Shown here in pieces: positions 1-11,450 of a stretch of 64,000 bases of DNA. Under the pieces are notes generated by a model that worked only from the letters and a program-made list of their open reading frames with translations, was not told the origin of the DNA and did not search any database. Both the position numbers and the translations under genes were made by a program. The stretch covers positions 406,403,652-406,467,651 of the forward strand of contig NC_057811.1 of NCBI RefSeq assembly GCF_018294505.1, given 5' to 3'. Position 1 is the first letter of the stretch; each line of letters begins with the position of its first letter. This DNA comes from Triticum aestivum. Lineage: Eukaryota; Streptophyta; Magnoliopsida; Poales; Poaceae.

Positions 1-356
1 CCTTAAAGCTTGCCTCTTCCCCAGGGATCGTGCAAATAACACGGTTGGATTAGCCACGCCCATGATGATAAGGATCCCGTGATAAGGGGGCACGATCTCT
101 GTTTGATAGGACGTGTCAATAAAGACCACGTCTCGTAACGTGGAGCAAGAGGCCGAACGACGGTTCGAAATAATAACCAGGCCAGGGATGTAACGTCTCG
201 GCGTAACAATTGTCAACAGATGGGACTTGTTAAGTATTATACTCTTCGCAGCTCCGAGGACTATTTTGAAGTATTCGGAGGAGGAACCCGCCTTGCAATG
301 CCGAAGACAATCTGCGCGCCGGACACATCATCATTGAAGCCTGGTTCAGGGGCTAC
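1..356 (+). mobile_element. 3' internal end of a gypsy-like LTR retrotransposon
   Basis: Non-coding sequence leading directly into the LTR that starts at 357. The last bases (about 345-356, TTCAGGGGCTAC) are the purine-rich stretch expected just before a 3' LTR. No long open frame fits a retroelement protein, so this is probably the untranslated 3' internal region; its left part could be an older nested insertion. The rest of the element lies outside the window to the left. Confidence 0.5.
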
Positions 357-831
357 TGAGGGAGTCCTGGATTAAGGGGTCCTCGGACGTCTGGCTATGT
401 GACGTGGGCCGGACTAATGGGCCATGAAGATACAAGACAGAAGATTTCTACCCGTGTCCGGATAGGACTCTCCTTGGCATGGAAGGCAAGCTTGGCGTTC
501 GGATAGGAAGATTCCTTCCTCTGTAAACCAACTCTGTATAACCTTAGGTCCCTCCGTTGTCTATATAAACCGGAGGGTTTAGTCCGCAGAGACAATCAGA
601 ATCATAATCATACAGGCTAGACTTCTAGGGTTTAGCCATTACGATCTCGCGGTAGATCAACTCTTGTAACCCCATATTCATCCAAGATAATCAAGCAGGA
701 AGTAGGGTATTACCTCCATCGAGAGGGCCCAAACCTGGGTAAACATTGTGTCCATGTCTCCTGTTACCATCGATCCTATGACGCACAGTTCCGGACCCCC
801 TACCCGAGATCCGCCGGTTTGGACACCGACA
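357..831 (+). mobile_element. 3' LTR of a gypsy-like retrotransposon
   Basis: The LTR begins TGAGGGAGTCCTGG and ends in GACACCGACA, a TG...CA unit of about 475 bp. A TATA-like box (TCTATATAAACC) lies near 560. It is preceded by a purine-rich tract and followed at once by a broken Athila-type LTR, so this element inserted into that LTR. The 5' half is outside the window, so the target duplication cannot be checked. Assignment to gypsy rests on resemblance to common Triticeae LTRs beginning TGAGGGAGTCC and is not proven here. Confidence 0.6.
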
Positions 832-2072
832 ACGGAATTTCATCTAGTCACTTTCATCATGTTGGTTCGATTTGTGTTCGCTACTTTGATAATATTATAT
901 GTGGGTGAACCGGTAATTAGGTGCTGTTCTTACTTGAACAAACATCCTACTTATGATTAACCATCCCGCAAGCATCCGCAAGTGCGAGAAAAATATTAAG
1001 AATAAATTCTAACCATTGCATTAAACTTTTGGATCCAATCGGTCCCTTATGGAATAGCGCATAAACTGGGGTTTAAGCTTCTGTCACTCTCGCAACCCAT
1101 CATCTAATTTCTACTCCACAATGCATTCCCTTAGGCGCAAATATGGTGAAGTGTCATGTAGTCGACGTTCACATGACACCACTAAGGGAATCACAACATA
1201 CATGCTATGAAAATATCAAACACATATCAAGTTCACATGATTACTTGCAACATGATTTCTCCCGTGACCTCAAGAAAAAAAGTAACTACTCACAAATGAT
1301 AATCATGCTCAAGATCAGAGGGGTATTAAATAGCATATTGGATCTGAACATATAATCTTCCACCAAATAAACCATATAGTAATCAACTACAAGATGTAAT
1401 CAACACTACTAGTCACCCACAAGCACCAATCTATAGTTCCGGTAACAAGATTGAATAGAAGAGATGAACTAGGGTTTGAGATGAGATGGTGTTGTTGAAG
1501 ATGTTGATGGAGATTGCCCTCCCCAAGATGTGAGAGTTGTTGGTGATGATGATGACGATGATTTCCCCCTCCGGGAGGGAAGTTCCCCCGGCGGAATCGC
1601 TCCACCGGAGGGCAAAAGTGCTCCTACCCAAGTTATGCCTCGAGACGACGACGCTCCATCCCGAAAGTCCTCTCCTTGGTTTTTCTAGGTCAAAATGACC
1701 TATATACCAGAAGATGGGCACCGGAGGTGGGCCTGGGTGAGCACAACCCACCAGGGCGCGTCTGGGCTCCCTGGCGTGCCCAGATGGGTTGTGCCCACCT
1801 GGTGGGCCCCCTCTGATAGTTATTTGCTCCAATATTCTGCACATATTTTATAAAAAATCTCCGTGAAGTTTCAGCTTGTTTGGAGTTGTGCGGAATAGGT
1901 AGCCTGATGTAGCTTTTTTAGGTCCAGATTTCTAGCTGCCGAAATTCTCCCTCTTTGTGTGTACCTTGCATATTATAAGAGAAAAGGCATTAGAATTACT
2001 CCAAAAAGCATTATTACGGATAAAAACATCATAAATAACAGTAAGAAAACAAGATGCAAAATGGACGTATCA
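832..2072 (-). mobile_element. Athila-type gypsy LTR, reversed and 3'-truncated
   Basis: Read on the minus strand this begins TGATACGTCCATTTTGCATC (right end 2072) and runs to 832, where the gypsy-like LTR at 357-831 cuts it. It aligns by eye with the Sabrina-like LTRs at 46914-48406 and 56987-57695; for example the dispersed segment around 1080-1160 matches 47800-47890 in reverse. A stretch around 1730-1810 with repeated GGTGGGC/GTGGGC blocks is typical of the LTR interior. It is inserted in the pol end of the copia element that resumes at 2073. Confidence 0.75.
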
Positions 2073-2233
2073 GACGCTTCAACTCCATCCGTGATCAAGT
2101 CAAGGAGGGAGACATAGAGATATGCAAAATACATACAGATCTGAGTGTGGCAGACCCATTGACTAAGCCTCTTCCACGAGCAAAACATGATCAACACCAA
2201 GCCTCCATGAGTGTTAGAATCATTACAATGTAA
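2073..2233 (+). pseudogene. copia RNase H C-terminal tail (element 1)
   Basis: A short plus frame ending in TAA at 2231-2233 encodes the end of a copia polyprotein, including an ADPLTKPLPRAKH motif, which is the conserved tail after the RNase H domain of Angela/BARE-type elements. All upstream coding sequence is lost to the reversed Athila LTR ending at 2072 or lies outside the window. It is followed by a purine-rich tract (about 2252-2266) and a 3' LTR, as expected for the end of a copia element. Confidence 0.75.
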
Positions 2234-2266
2234 TCTAGATTATTGACTCTAGTGCAAGTGGGAGAC

Positions 2267-4027
2267 TAAAGGAAATATGCCCTAGAAGCAATAATAAAGT
2301 TGTTATTTATATTTCCTTTTATCATGATAAATGTTTATTATTCATGCTAGATATGTATTAACCGGAAACTTGATACATGTGTGGATACATAGACAAAACA
2401 CATTGTCCCTAGTATGCCTCTACTAGACTAGCTTGTTAATAAAAGATGGTTAAGTTTCCTAACCATAGACATGTGTTGTCATTTGATGAACGGGATCACG
2501 TCATTAGGAGAATGATGTGATGCACAAGACCCATCCATCAACTTAGCATAATGATCGTTAAGTTTTATTGCTATTGCTTTCTTCATGACTTGTACATATT
2601 CCTTTGACTATGAGATTATGCAACTCCCGAATACCGGAGGAACACCTTGTGTGCTATCAAACGTCACAACGTAACTGGGTGACTATAAAGATGCTCTACA
2701 GGTGTCTCCGAAGGTGTATGTTGGGTTGGCATAGATCGAGATTAGGATTTGTGACTCCGAGTATCAGAGAGGTATCTCTGGGCCTCTTGGTAATACACAT
2801 CATAAGAAGCCTTGCAAGCAATGTGACTAATGAGTTAGTTGCGGGATGATGTATTACTGAACGAATATAGAGACTTTCCAGTAACGAGATTGAACTAGGT
2901 ATGAAGATACCGACGATCGAATCTCGGGCAAGTAACATACCGATGACAGAGGGAATAACTTATGTTGTCATTACGGTACGACCGATAAAGATCTTCATAG
3001 AATATGTAGGAACCAATATGAGCATCCAGGTTCCGCCATTGTTTATTGACCGAAGAGGTGTCTCGGTCATGTCTACATAGTTCTCGAACCCATAGGGTCT
3101 GCACGCTTAACGTTCGATAACGATTTTGTATTATATGAGTTATATGATTTGGTGACCGAATGTTGTTCGGAGTCCCGGATGAGACCACAGAAATGACGAG
3201 GTGTCTCGAAATGGTCGAGAGGTAAAGATTGATATATATGACGATAGTATTCGGACACCGGAAGTGTTCCGGGGTACCGGGTACATATCGGGTCACCGGA
3301 AGGGGTTCCGGGCACCCCCCGGCAAACTATATGGGCCTAATGGACTAAGAGGGGAAACACAGCAGCCAACAAGGGCTGCTGCGCCCCCATATGGGCTGCA
3401 CCAGGGGAGAAAGGAGAAGGGAAGAGACAAAGGAAGGGGAGGGATTCGGCCTCCCTCTTCCTTCTCTCCTCCCTCCTCTTTCGTTTCTCCTCCAATGAAA
3501 AAGGAAAAGGGGGGCGATTTGGACTAGGCCCCCAAGTAGGATTCCTCCTACTTGGGGAGCCCCATGGCCGTCCCCCTCCCCCTCCCACCTATATATACAG
3601 GGGGAGGGGGCGCCTAGAATACACACCAACAATTGTTAGCCGTGTGCGGCGCCCCCCTCCACAGTTTACGCCTCTGGTCATATCTTCGTAGTGCTTAGGT
3701 GAAGCCCTGTGCGGATCACTTCACCATCAACGTCACCACACCATCGTGCTGACGAAACTTATCTTCCTCAACACCTTTGCTGGATCAAGAGTTCGAGGGG
3801 CATCATCGAGCTGAACGTGTCCAGAACTCGGAGGTGTCGTACGTTCGGTGCTTGATCGGTCAGAATGACAAGAAGTTCGACTACATCAACCGCATTGTCA
3901 AATGCTTCCTCTTTCGGTCTACGAGGGTACGTGGACACACTCTCCCCTCTCGTTGCTAAGCATCTCCTAGATAGATCTTGCGTGAGCGTAGGAAATGTTT
4001 TGAAATTGCATGCTATGTTTCCTAACA
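2267..4027 (+). mobile_element. 3' LTR of copia element 1 (Angela/WIS/BARE group)
   Basis: About 1.76 kb, from TAAAGGAAATATGCCC (canonical start TGTTGGAAATATGCCC, here mutated) to TTTCCTAACA. It is similar along its length to the LTRs at 11702-13459 and 45102-45804 and to the reversed solo LTR at 41024-42757. A purine-rich tract (AAGTGGGAGAC) lies immediately upstream. A TATA-like TATATATACAG occurs near 3590. The downstream flank is the orphan segment at 4028. Confidence 0.85.
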
Positions 4028-4377
4028 GGCACGTTCTGATGGCTCTATCACCTATGGAGAATGGGTGGAGGGTATATATAGGCTCCACACAAAATCCAAC
4101 CGTTACACACATTTGACCCAAATCGGTGAGACCGAATAGATAAACTCGGTGGGACCGATTAGTTCAAAATGTGAACGCGAGGAATCTCGATGGGACCGAC
4201 TAGACAACTCGGCAGGACCGATGTGCTAGGGCTTTAGGGCAAACATCATCTCGGTGGAACCGATTGCATCAACTCGGTGAGGCCGAACTAAAGCAATAAG
4301 GAAACGGAGAGAATGTCAAGCCAACTCGGTGAGACTGATTGCATAACTCGATGAGACCGAAATAAATGCAAAAAACC
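4028..4377. repeat. Orphan segment with degenerate CTCGGTGRGACCGA array
   Basis: A 350-bp piece between two retrotransposons. It contains a TATA-like tract (GGGTATATATAGGC, about 4071) and then roughly ten irregularly spaced copies of a motif near CTCGGTGGGACCGA, alternating in exact sequence. It ends abruptly at about 4377, where gypsy pol homology begins. It probably derives from another transposable element, but I cannot assign a family. Confidence 0.5.
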
Positions 4378-5030
4378 ATGGCAGAAAGCTTTGGCGACAA
4401 GTGCTCTTGAAGCCGCATGGTGGCCACATTCGCCTTGATGGATGTCTTTGAGGATTGCTTGGCCTTGCTCCGGCTCCACGCAGTGCTGGTAGACACCGGC
4501 GACGCTACGCCTCACGACCTCTCTGTTGACTATGGTGTATGCTGCTGCCCGGTGTTGCACTTGCCGAGCCGAGATCTCATCAATCGGCAGCTCTTTGTTT
4601 ACCAGGAAGTTGAGGATGGGCAGGGCCCATGAAGGTGCTGCGATTTCTTCGATTGCCAGGACTGCAACTTGGACGAGGGCGGTTGCGCCGGGAGGCGGCG
4701 GGTTGGAGTCTGCTGCCGCTTGCTGGGTCAATGAAGTCCCCGGGCCGACAACCGCAGTCCCCGGGCCGGGCTCTGAAGTCTCCGGGCTGGCCGGTGCAGT
4801 CTCCGAGCCGGGCTCTGAAGTCCCCGTGCCGGGTGCGACTGCCGCGGCCCTCGGGCCGCCTGCCGAAATTCCCGTGCCGGCTGCTAGAGCTCTCAAGTCG
4901 GATCCGACTGCTTCAGGAGGTGCCGGCACGAAGATAGAATCCGAATCTGGCGATGGCTTGACAGACGGCTTGAGGAGGCGTTGTAGGGCGACGCCGGTCG
5001 GCATCTGCTTGCTCATTACCATTTCTTGGC
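4378..5030 (-). pseudogene. gypsy pol: RNase H-integrase linker and integrase HHCC start
   Basis: Continues RNase H in a different frame from the main pol frame (switch around 5000-5030), so a frameshift separates them. The upper part contains KPSVKPSPDSDSIFVP, then a Pro/Gly/Ser/Glu-rich stretch encoded by a degenerate tandem repeat at about 4735-4870 (PGTGTSEPGSE-like units). The lower part (residues HQGECGHHAASRALVAKAF) is the start of the integrase H2C2 zinc-binding domain. Homology stops at about 4378 before the cysteine pair, and the frame runs on into unrelated DNA. Confidence 0.7.
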
Positions 5031-6808
5031 ACATGGAGAAACTCGCACCCTTCAAAATATCCATTGAGTTGCTGTGCGAGGAAGCGGTAGCTCGCCATGT
5101 TTGCATCTTTGGCGTCCCAGTCGCCTGACGACTGCTGGACCACCAAGTCAGAGTCACCATAGCACAGGATCCGGCGAATGCCGAGTTCTTTGGCAAGCCA
5201 GAGCCCGTGAATGAGTGCCTCATACTCAGCAACGTTGTTGGAGGCGGCAAAATGGATTTGCAGCACATATTTGAGCTTGTCGCCTTTGGGAGAGGTAAGG
5301 ACGCCGTCGGCTCCCAAACCGGTGCGCATCTTGGAACCATCGAAATGCATCCGCCAACGGGTGGAGCTGGGCGCTGGCGGCAGGTATTGGGTCTCGGCCC
5401 AGTCGACGAGGAAGTCGGCCAATGCCTGTGACTTGATGGCGGTGCGAGGCTGGTAGTATATGGTGTAAGGGGCCAAATCTATAGCCCATTTGGCCACTCG
5501 GCCTGAGGCATCTCGGCTTCGGATGATCTCGGCAAGCGGAGCAGTGCAGACAACAGTGATCGGGTGCTCTTGAAAGTACGGCTTCAATTTCTTGGCGGCA
5601 AAGTGCACGCCGTAGCACATCTTCTGATAGTGAGGGTAGTTTTGCTTGGAGGCTGGCAGCACTTCACTCAGGTAATACACCGGTCTCTGGACTGGTAGCG
5701 CCTTTCCTTCCTCCTTGCGTTCTACCACTATGACTGTGCTGACCACTCGGCTGGTGGCGGCGATGTAGAGGAGCATGGGCTCCTTAGGAGTCAGAGCCGC
5801 CAGGACAGGTGGAGTAGTCAATATCTTCTTGAGCTGGAGAAAATCTTCATCCGCCTTGTCGTTACATTCGAAAAAAGTGGTCTTCTTCATGAGCTGGTAC
5901 AGGGGAAGAGCCTTCTCTCCCAGCCGACTGATGAAACGGCTGATGGACGCCAAACAGCCGGTGAACTTCTGCACATCCAGCAGTCGGGTGGGTACTTCCA
6001 TCTTCTCGATGGCCTTGATCTTCACAGGGTTGCACTCTATGCTGCGCTCTGAGACCAGGAATCCAAGAAGCTGGCCGGCTGGTACTCCGAAGACGCATTT
6101 CTCCGGGTTGAGCTTGATTTGAAACCGGCGTAGGTTCTCAAAGGTCTCCTTGAGGTCTTCTAGCAGCATTCCACGCTTCTCCGTCTTCACCACGACATCG
6201 CCCATGTAAACGTGGGCGTTTCTGCCGAGTTGTTTGAGGAGGCACTTTTGCATGCAACGTTGAAATGTGGCGCCGGCATTCCTCAAGCCGAACATCATGG
6301 TCAAGTAGCAGAAGGCTCCAAATGGTGTGATGAAGGCGGTCTTCAGTCTGTCGGCGGGGTTCAGCTTGATCTGGTGATACCCTGAATATGCATCCAAGAA
6401 ACTCAACAGCTCGCATCTGGCTGTGGAGTCTATCACTTGGTCGATTCTCAGCAAAGCAAACGGGTCCTTGGGGCAAGCTTTGTTGAGGCTGGTGTAATCA
6501 GTACACATGCACCACTGCTTGTTTTTCTTCAACACAAGGACTGGGTTGGCCAGGCACTCTGGAAAGAACACCTCCATGATGAAGCCGGCTGCCAGCAGCC
6601 GGGCTATCTCTTCTCCAACGACTCTTCTCTTCTGACAGGCGGCGCAAGGGCTGCCTGACTGGCTTGGCATCAGACCAGACATGTAACTTGTGCTCGGCGA
6701 AATCCGTTGGAACACCCGGCATGTCTTTAGGTGACCATGCAAAGATGTCCCGATTCTCACGGAGGAAATCGACGAGCTCGCCTTCCTATTTGATGTCAAG
6801 GTTTGCAC
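4913..6808 (-). pseudogene. gypsy reverse transcriptase and RNase H
   Basis: A 631-codon open stretch. RT fingers and palm appear at about residues 60-260: VLKKNKQWCMCTDYTSLNKACPKD, LLSFLDAYSGYHQIKL, and FGLRNAGATFQR (quoted here in short pieces). The catalytic box reads VYMGD (about 6195-6207) instead of the usual Y-[VL]-D-D, so one catalytic Asp is Gly. RNase H follows, with HFDGS, EYEAL and GDSDLVV carrying the usual D-E-D residues. The frame is lost near the end of RNase H. In the cell such a protein copies element RNA into cDNA in the virus-like particle; this copy should be inactive because of the changed active site and the downstream truncation. Confidence 0.85.
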
Positions 6809-7595
6809 CTATGACAGTGTACCTCTCCGGGTGCTCCGGGTCCAAGGGTATCTTCTTTGTCTCTTTGGCCGGCTTGAATGAACCCTCGTCTTCCGACTCC
6901 TCGGGGTTGGGTGACATCTCTGGCTGCTTGCCTGCCATCGCCACAACTCGGTCAAGGAGCCGCTTCTCAGTCGCGATCACGAGGGACTCGGCCAGCCGAC
7001 TGGTATCTGCCGCACAAGCGGACGACTTCTTGTAGTCCCTGGCTATGGTGAGAATTCCCTTAGAACTCGGCATCTTCATCTTGAGGTAAGCGTAGTGGGG
7101 GACCGCCATGAACTTGGCCAGAGCAGGCCGGCCAAGTAGTGCATAGTATGGGCTCTTGAGGTCCACCACCTCAAACTAGATTGGCTCTCGTCGGAAGTGA
7201 TCCTTGTCTCCAAAGAGGACGTCTATCTGGATCTTGCCGGTTGGTGAGCAGGAAAGGCCAGGAACTATGCCATGGAATACAGTCCGACTGAGCTGAAACT
7301 GCCTTTGTTTGATTCCTAACTTCTCCATGGTATCTTTGTACAGAATGTTGATGCTGCTGCCGCCATCTATCAGAACTCCGGAAAACCGAGCAGCTCGCCT
7401 ATCAGTGGCAAAGGTGGCATCCAGGACCAAGGCGTAGGAGCCGGGGTTGGGCATTACTTCCGGGTGGTCAGCTCTGCTCCAGCTGATGGGCTTCTCGGAC
7501 CAATGCATGAACTCGGGGGTCTCTGATGCCACTGCATTCACCTCTTGTTGTCGTTGTCGTCTGCTGTGCTTATCGTCAGCCATGCTGGTGAACAC
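6786..7595 (-). pseudogene. gypsy aspartic protease region
   Basis: Two adjacent minus-strand frames (7595-7176 and 7169-6786), separated by a stop, together cover the protease domain. The first contains GVLIDGGSSINILY, where the D-G-G-S is the retropepsin active-site motif. The second begins with LLGRPALAKFMAVPHYAYLKMK, the conserved GR-P-L motif near the protease C-terminus. The frame changes again into the RT frame at about 6800. The protease would cleave Gag-Pol; the internal stop at about 7173 makes this copy defective unless read through. Confidence 0.75.
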
Positions 7596-7603
7596 GACAT
7601 AAC

Positions 7604-7819
7604 CTATGTGCTCTTCAGGGTACTCATCTTGTATGGCTCCGGCTGCTGGGGGAGGAGGCGGCGGCTGCCCAGCAGGCGGAGGAGGCAGAAGGCCGTCTCC
7701 CTTGGCGATCCTGGTGAGCCAATGGCATTTTCGAGTGGTATGGTTGGACGGCTTCGCACCAATGTGGAACTTACAGGGTGCGTCAAGAGTCTGCTCATAT
7801 GAGAAAAGCCGGCAGCCAA
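7604..7819 (-). pseudogene. gypsy gag C-terminal remnant after frameshift
   Basis: A minus-strand frame downstream of the main gag frame. It continues the region between the gag core and the protease (HMSRLLTHP, then ENAIGSPG). Related grass elements carry a zinc-knuckle-like or His/Cys-containing stretch here, but I see no clean CCHC motif. It overlaps the gag frame end at 7795-7819 and is best read as the same gag-pol reading path displaced by an indel. Confidence 0.45.
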
Positions 7820-9516
7820 TTGGGCTTGCCGCCGTTCTGGCGCTCGAATGGAGGCTCCCCTTTCGGTTGCTGGTCTTCGACTGTCGCCAGCTGCCGGCTT
7901 GTGGAAGCCGGCTGCGTGGCCTTGCGCTTGTTGTCGTTTGGTTGCTGGCGCCGACTGGTGTCGCCAGCCGGGGTTCGAGGAGCTTGAGGGGCTACTTTGC
8001 CAGACGCATCCACTTGGATTTCTGCCTTCATGGAGGAGTCGGCCGTGGCATATTTATCTGCTATGATCAGCAGCTCGTCGAGGGTCGCCAGCTCGTCGCA
8101 GAGGAGTCGGCGCTTGAGGAGGGTGCCCTCTCGGCACCCAGCGGTGAAGTACTCGATAGCCTGCACCTCATGCATGCCTTCGCAAGAGTTGCGGAGCTTG
8201 GCCCAGCGCGTGAGGTAGTCGCGGGTCGACTCGTTGGGGCCTTGCACACACAGGGAGAGCTGGCGAGGTTTGGGCGGCCGCTTGTACGTGCTGGTGAAGT
8301 TGAGGATGAAGGCTTCGGTGAAGTCAACCCAGCTGTTAATGCTGTGGGGCTTCAGACTGTTCAGCCATGTCCGGTCTATGCCCTGGAGCATGAGCGGAAC
8401 GTACTTCACAGCAACACGCTTGTTGCCGCTTGCTATGCTGACGGCCGTGGAGTAGTCGACCAGCCAGTCCTCCGGCTTCACGGAGCCGGTGTATTTGGGC
8501 GTGTCTCTTGGGAGCGTGAACCCTTTGGGGAAGGGCTCTTCTCGAATGCGGGGGCCGAAACAAGGCGGACCCAACTCATCTTCCTCTTCTAGCGCCAGGG
8601 ACCGGTGGAGACAGTCGATTTGGTGGCGGGCATCATTCTCTCCGACTCCCTCTCGGGGGCCAAGGCGGTCGCCGAGCGTTGGGTGATCAACAGGCGGCGG
8701 GGAGACGCGCCTTTCCCTGCGAGGGGGAGGTGGCGGACAGTCATCCCGTCGTTCCACTGCTTTCGGGCGGTCATCTTGGTCGTGCTCAATGGTGATGCGA
8801 GTCCGGCTGCGGCTGGCAGCCGGCTCCTTGTCTCTTCTTCCGCGGACGCCACCAGTCGGCGTCCGAGATGTCACGCCTTGATCTCGGCAGGGAGGCAGAT
8901 CGTCATTTTGCCGGTGGGGCACCTCAGTGCGGCAACCGGCCTCGTGCTGCTCAGCAGCCGCGTCGAGGAGCCGCTGGACGCGCTCCGCCATCTGGCGACG
9001 CTCTTCGCCCTTGAACTTGTCCAGCTCTTCTTCTGCCGCCTGGGCAGCTCGGATATTTTCCGCGGGCGTGGCGTAGACCGGGCGATCTACCCCGAACAGG
9101 TTGGCGATGGCCACGCCGCGCTGCTGGACCGTGCCAAGGCGGCTGGGCCCAGCGGGAGCCGGCGTGCTGCCCACAGCGCGGTCCATCTCGCATCGGTAGG
9201 CTTCCGACAGGCGTCTCACGCTAGCCAACTTCTTGGCGCCCTCGACGAGCTGGATGCGGCGTGCTTCCAGCGTCTCGGCGTCGGCGTCTTCTGGGATGGG
9301 CGCCGTCAGGTCTTCTAGTGCCGCATCGAGCGGATCGTGAGCACCCCCGCCGGAGTGCTCTCTGTGGCCGATGACAAGCACTTCCGTGACGGCGCTTTCG
9401 CCGCTCTCCGCGCAAGGAGGCGGCTCGTCGTAGACTACCACGTTGGTGGGGAACGCGACAAGCGACGCAGTGTCGGAATCGACAAGCATCGGGTCGGTGG
9501 AGCCAACGGATTCCAA
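7795..9516 (-). pseudogene. gypsy gag protein
   Basis: A 573-codon frame. The N-terminal half is charged and Pro/Arg/Glu-rich with predicted helical stretches. The C-terminal half carries the retrotransposon gag core: LPRDTPKYTGSVKPEDWLVDY, VPLMLQGIDRTWLNSL, FTSTYKRPPKPRQL and TRDYLTRWAKLRN are typical of grass gypsy gag. It would form the element's particle. It lies 290 bp inside the LTR after the primer-binding site and leader. The frame itself is long and clean; it is called a pseudogene because the downstream protease path is broken. The start at 9516 is simply the first ATG. Confidence 0.8.
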
Positions 9517-9782
9517 GTCCGCGGCGGGCTCGCCGGCTACGTGGAGCTGATCAAGGAGGCTGACGAGGCGGCTCTCAGGGCCATCATTGCCCGCATCGGA
9601 CGCCGGCTCGTCGGAGAGGCGAACCTCGCCAACAAGGTCGGCGAGGCAGCTCGCCGCGCAGACGATCTTCGTGCCATGCAGCGCTTCGGCGCAGAATCCG
9701 TCTGGCGTGCCGGGCTGGCTACGCTCGCCAGGGAGGAACTGGGTTCCCGTCCAGAACAGGTCTCCAGACGACGGTGCACCTC

Positions 9783-9800
9783 ACCCCACAGTGGGCGCCA
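9783..9800 (-). promoter_or_regulatory. Primer-binding site of the minus-strand gypsy element
   Basis: On the minus strand, TGGCGCCCACTGTGGGGT starts 2 nt after the LTR's terminal CCGACA. A TGGCGCCCAC...GGGG site here is standard for this group of grass gypsy elements and would pair with the 3' end of a tRNA. I did not identify which tRNA. Confidence 0.65.
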
Positions 9801-9802
9801 AA

Positions 9803-10963
9803 TGTCGGGGGTTGGGTGCGACATATGCCAATGGATGGCTTATCATGGTGGGAGCGAGTAGAACGTCGCCGGTGCCCGGAAGCGGGATGAGGCGTAGACT
9901 CGAACGCCGGCGTACTTTACCCAGGTTCGGGGCTCTCCTGGGAGATAACACCCCTAGTCCTGCTTTGCGGGGTCTCCGCATGATCACTAGAGCACAAGTG
10001 AGTACAATGGTGCTCCTCGAGCTGTATGCTAGAGGTAGGAGAAGGCAAGGCTAGCTCTCTCCTTCCTCTATGGGCTGGTCTAGTTCTAATAGGTTGGGAA
10101 CCCTTTGCATGGGTGCCCTGGGGGGTTTATATAGGCCTACCCCCCAGGGGTACAATGGTAATCCGGCCAGGCGTAGGGCCCGGCCGTCAGTCTCTTCAGC
10201 CGCCGGCTTCTCCGCCGACTGCTGGGGCCCGCCGCCTGGTTGGGTACGGGGCCGACAGGCCGCCCCCGCCGCTCTCGGGTCTTGTCGGCTGCTGATCGCT
10301 GTAGCCGTGACTCTAATGACGCAGGCTTGGTCAGGGGATCGTGGCTACAGCTCCGCCGCCTGGCGGGCGATTACTGTAGCCACTCCGTGTCTCGTCTGGT
10401 TAATGGCGCGTTGGTCCCGAGGAAGGGGCGGGCCGACTGCTGGGGGCCGACCTCCATCGGGTCCGACTGGTGGGGCTCTTGCCGTCTTCCGGGCTCTCGC
10501 TGATTGTTGGGGCCCGTCGTCCTTGGGCCGTACCGACAGGCCGTCATGGGAGCAGGACTCCGCCTGCTTGTGGTGTTTTCAGGGATGGCGTGGCAACAGT
10601 GCCGCGCCGGGCCAAGATCTCCGCCGGTACGATGCATTGTGGCCACGCCTGTCCTTGGATGGGGGGGGGGGATGGGCTACACTATAGCCATTCCCCGTCT
10701 TGTCTTTCTTGATGAGGGCGCAGGCTTCGTCGACGCCACGGGCCGACTGCTAGGGGCCGGCTTCTCTAGAAGCGGCCAGCTAGGAGTCGGCTTGTGTTGG
10801 CGTCGCCTCCAGGACACGGCCGTCTACGGGCAGCCGGCTATTCCTCCAGCCGGCCTCAAGAAGGCGGCACTTCATCTTGGCGCCTTGAGGGGCGCAGCTA
10901 GCCCCGATGTCTTGAAAGGTTCTCGGCTTCGGGTTGGCCTACCCATGGCCCATTACTCCGACA
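9803..10963 (-). mobile_element. 5' LTR of the minus-strand gypsy element
   Basis: About 1161 bp with short inverted ends: the forward strand begins TGTCGGGGG and ends CTCCGACA. A TATA-like box, read on the minus strand as GCCTATATAAACCC, lies at about 10125-10135. The interior is GC-rich with many GCCGGC/GCCGACTG words. It abuts the primer-binding site and gag leader on the left and a foreign gag sequence on the right. Confidence 0.8.
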
Positions 10964-11450
10964 ATGCCGGATTCAGCGGCTCTAAACCCGGTCAACGGAA
11001 GAAGCCTTTCAATGGAAATTGGGATGGTCTATCCAATTTGGATAAAATACTCGATAGGCCTTGCCAGATTCATGGCACCCCTGACAAGCCTGCCAACCAC
11101 ACCAACAGAAACTGGTGGGTTTTTAAACAGGCCGGTAAATTAAATATCGAACATAAGGGGAAAGGACCTCAAAGTGGGGATGATGATGAGCCTCACCCTC
11201 CGAACACTGGGGGACAGAAGAAGTTTCCCCCCGAGGTGAAAACGGTGAATATGATATATGTCACCCACATCCCCAAGAGGGTGCGCAAGCACGCATTAAG
11301 GGACGTCTACGCTGTAGAGCCTGTCGCCCCAAAATTCAACCCATGGTCGGCTTGTCTGATCACCTTTCATCGCAGGGACCACCCAACCAGTATCCGTCAC
11401 GAAGGTTCGGCGGCCCTGGTGCTCGTTCCCATCATCGACGGATACCATCT
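10964..11450 (+). pseudogene. Fragment of another gypsy gag/protease-junction protein
   Basis: A plus-strand open frame running through to 11450. It encodes residues such as LDRPCQIHG, NHTNRNWWVFKQAGKL, FPPEVKTVNMIYVTHIPKR and FHRRDHPTSIRHEGSAALVL, which match the zone upstream of the protease in grass gypsy elements. It should continue into DGG-S protease sequence, but an LTR beginning at 11451 interrupts it. The left side is cut by the minus-strand gypsy LTR at 10963. Only this roughly 490-bp piece remains. Confidence 0.7.

Larger units (their letters stand above)
4378..10963 (-). mobile_element. Minus-strand gypsy retrotransposon, 3'-truncated
   Basis: Read on the minus strand: 5' LTR (10963-9803), primer-binding site, leader, gag, protease, RT, RNase H, a linker and the start of the integrase zinc finger, ending abruptly near 4378. 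The integrase core, polypurine tract and 3' LTR are missing. The right flank (10964 onward) is gag of a different, plus-strand gypsy element, so this one inserted there and then lost its 3' third. Several frame changes and stops show that it is not autonomous. Confidence 0.85.

Noticed and set aside
1431..1844. 137-codon minus-strand ORF with domain-like appearance
   Set aside because: Lies within a reversed Athila-type LTR that is non-coding in all other copies.
4526..5128. Plus-strand ORF rich in Gly/Pro/Glu
   Set aside because: Antisense of the gypsy linker repeat at about 4735-4870; the minus strand carries the retroelement homology.
7606..8592. Long plus-strand ORF (328 codons)
   Set aside because: It is the antisense of gypsy gag and its downstream region; GC-rich coding sequence opens the opposite strand, and the product has no plant-protein features.
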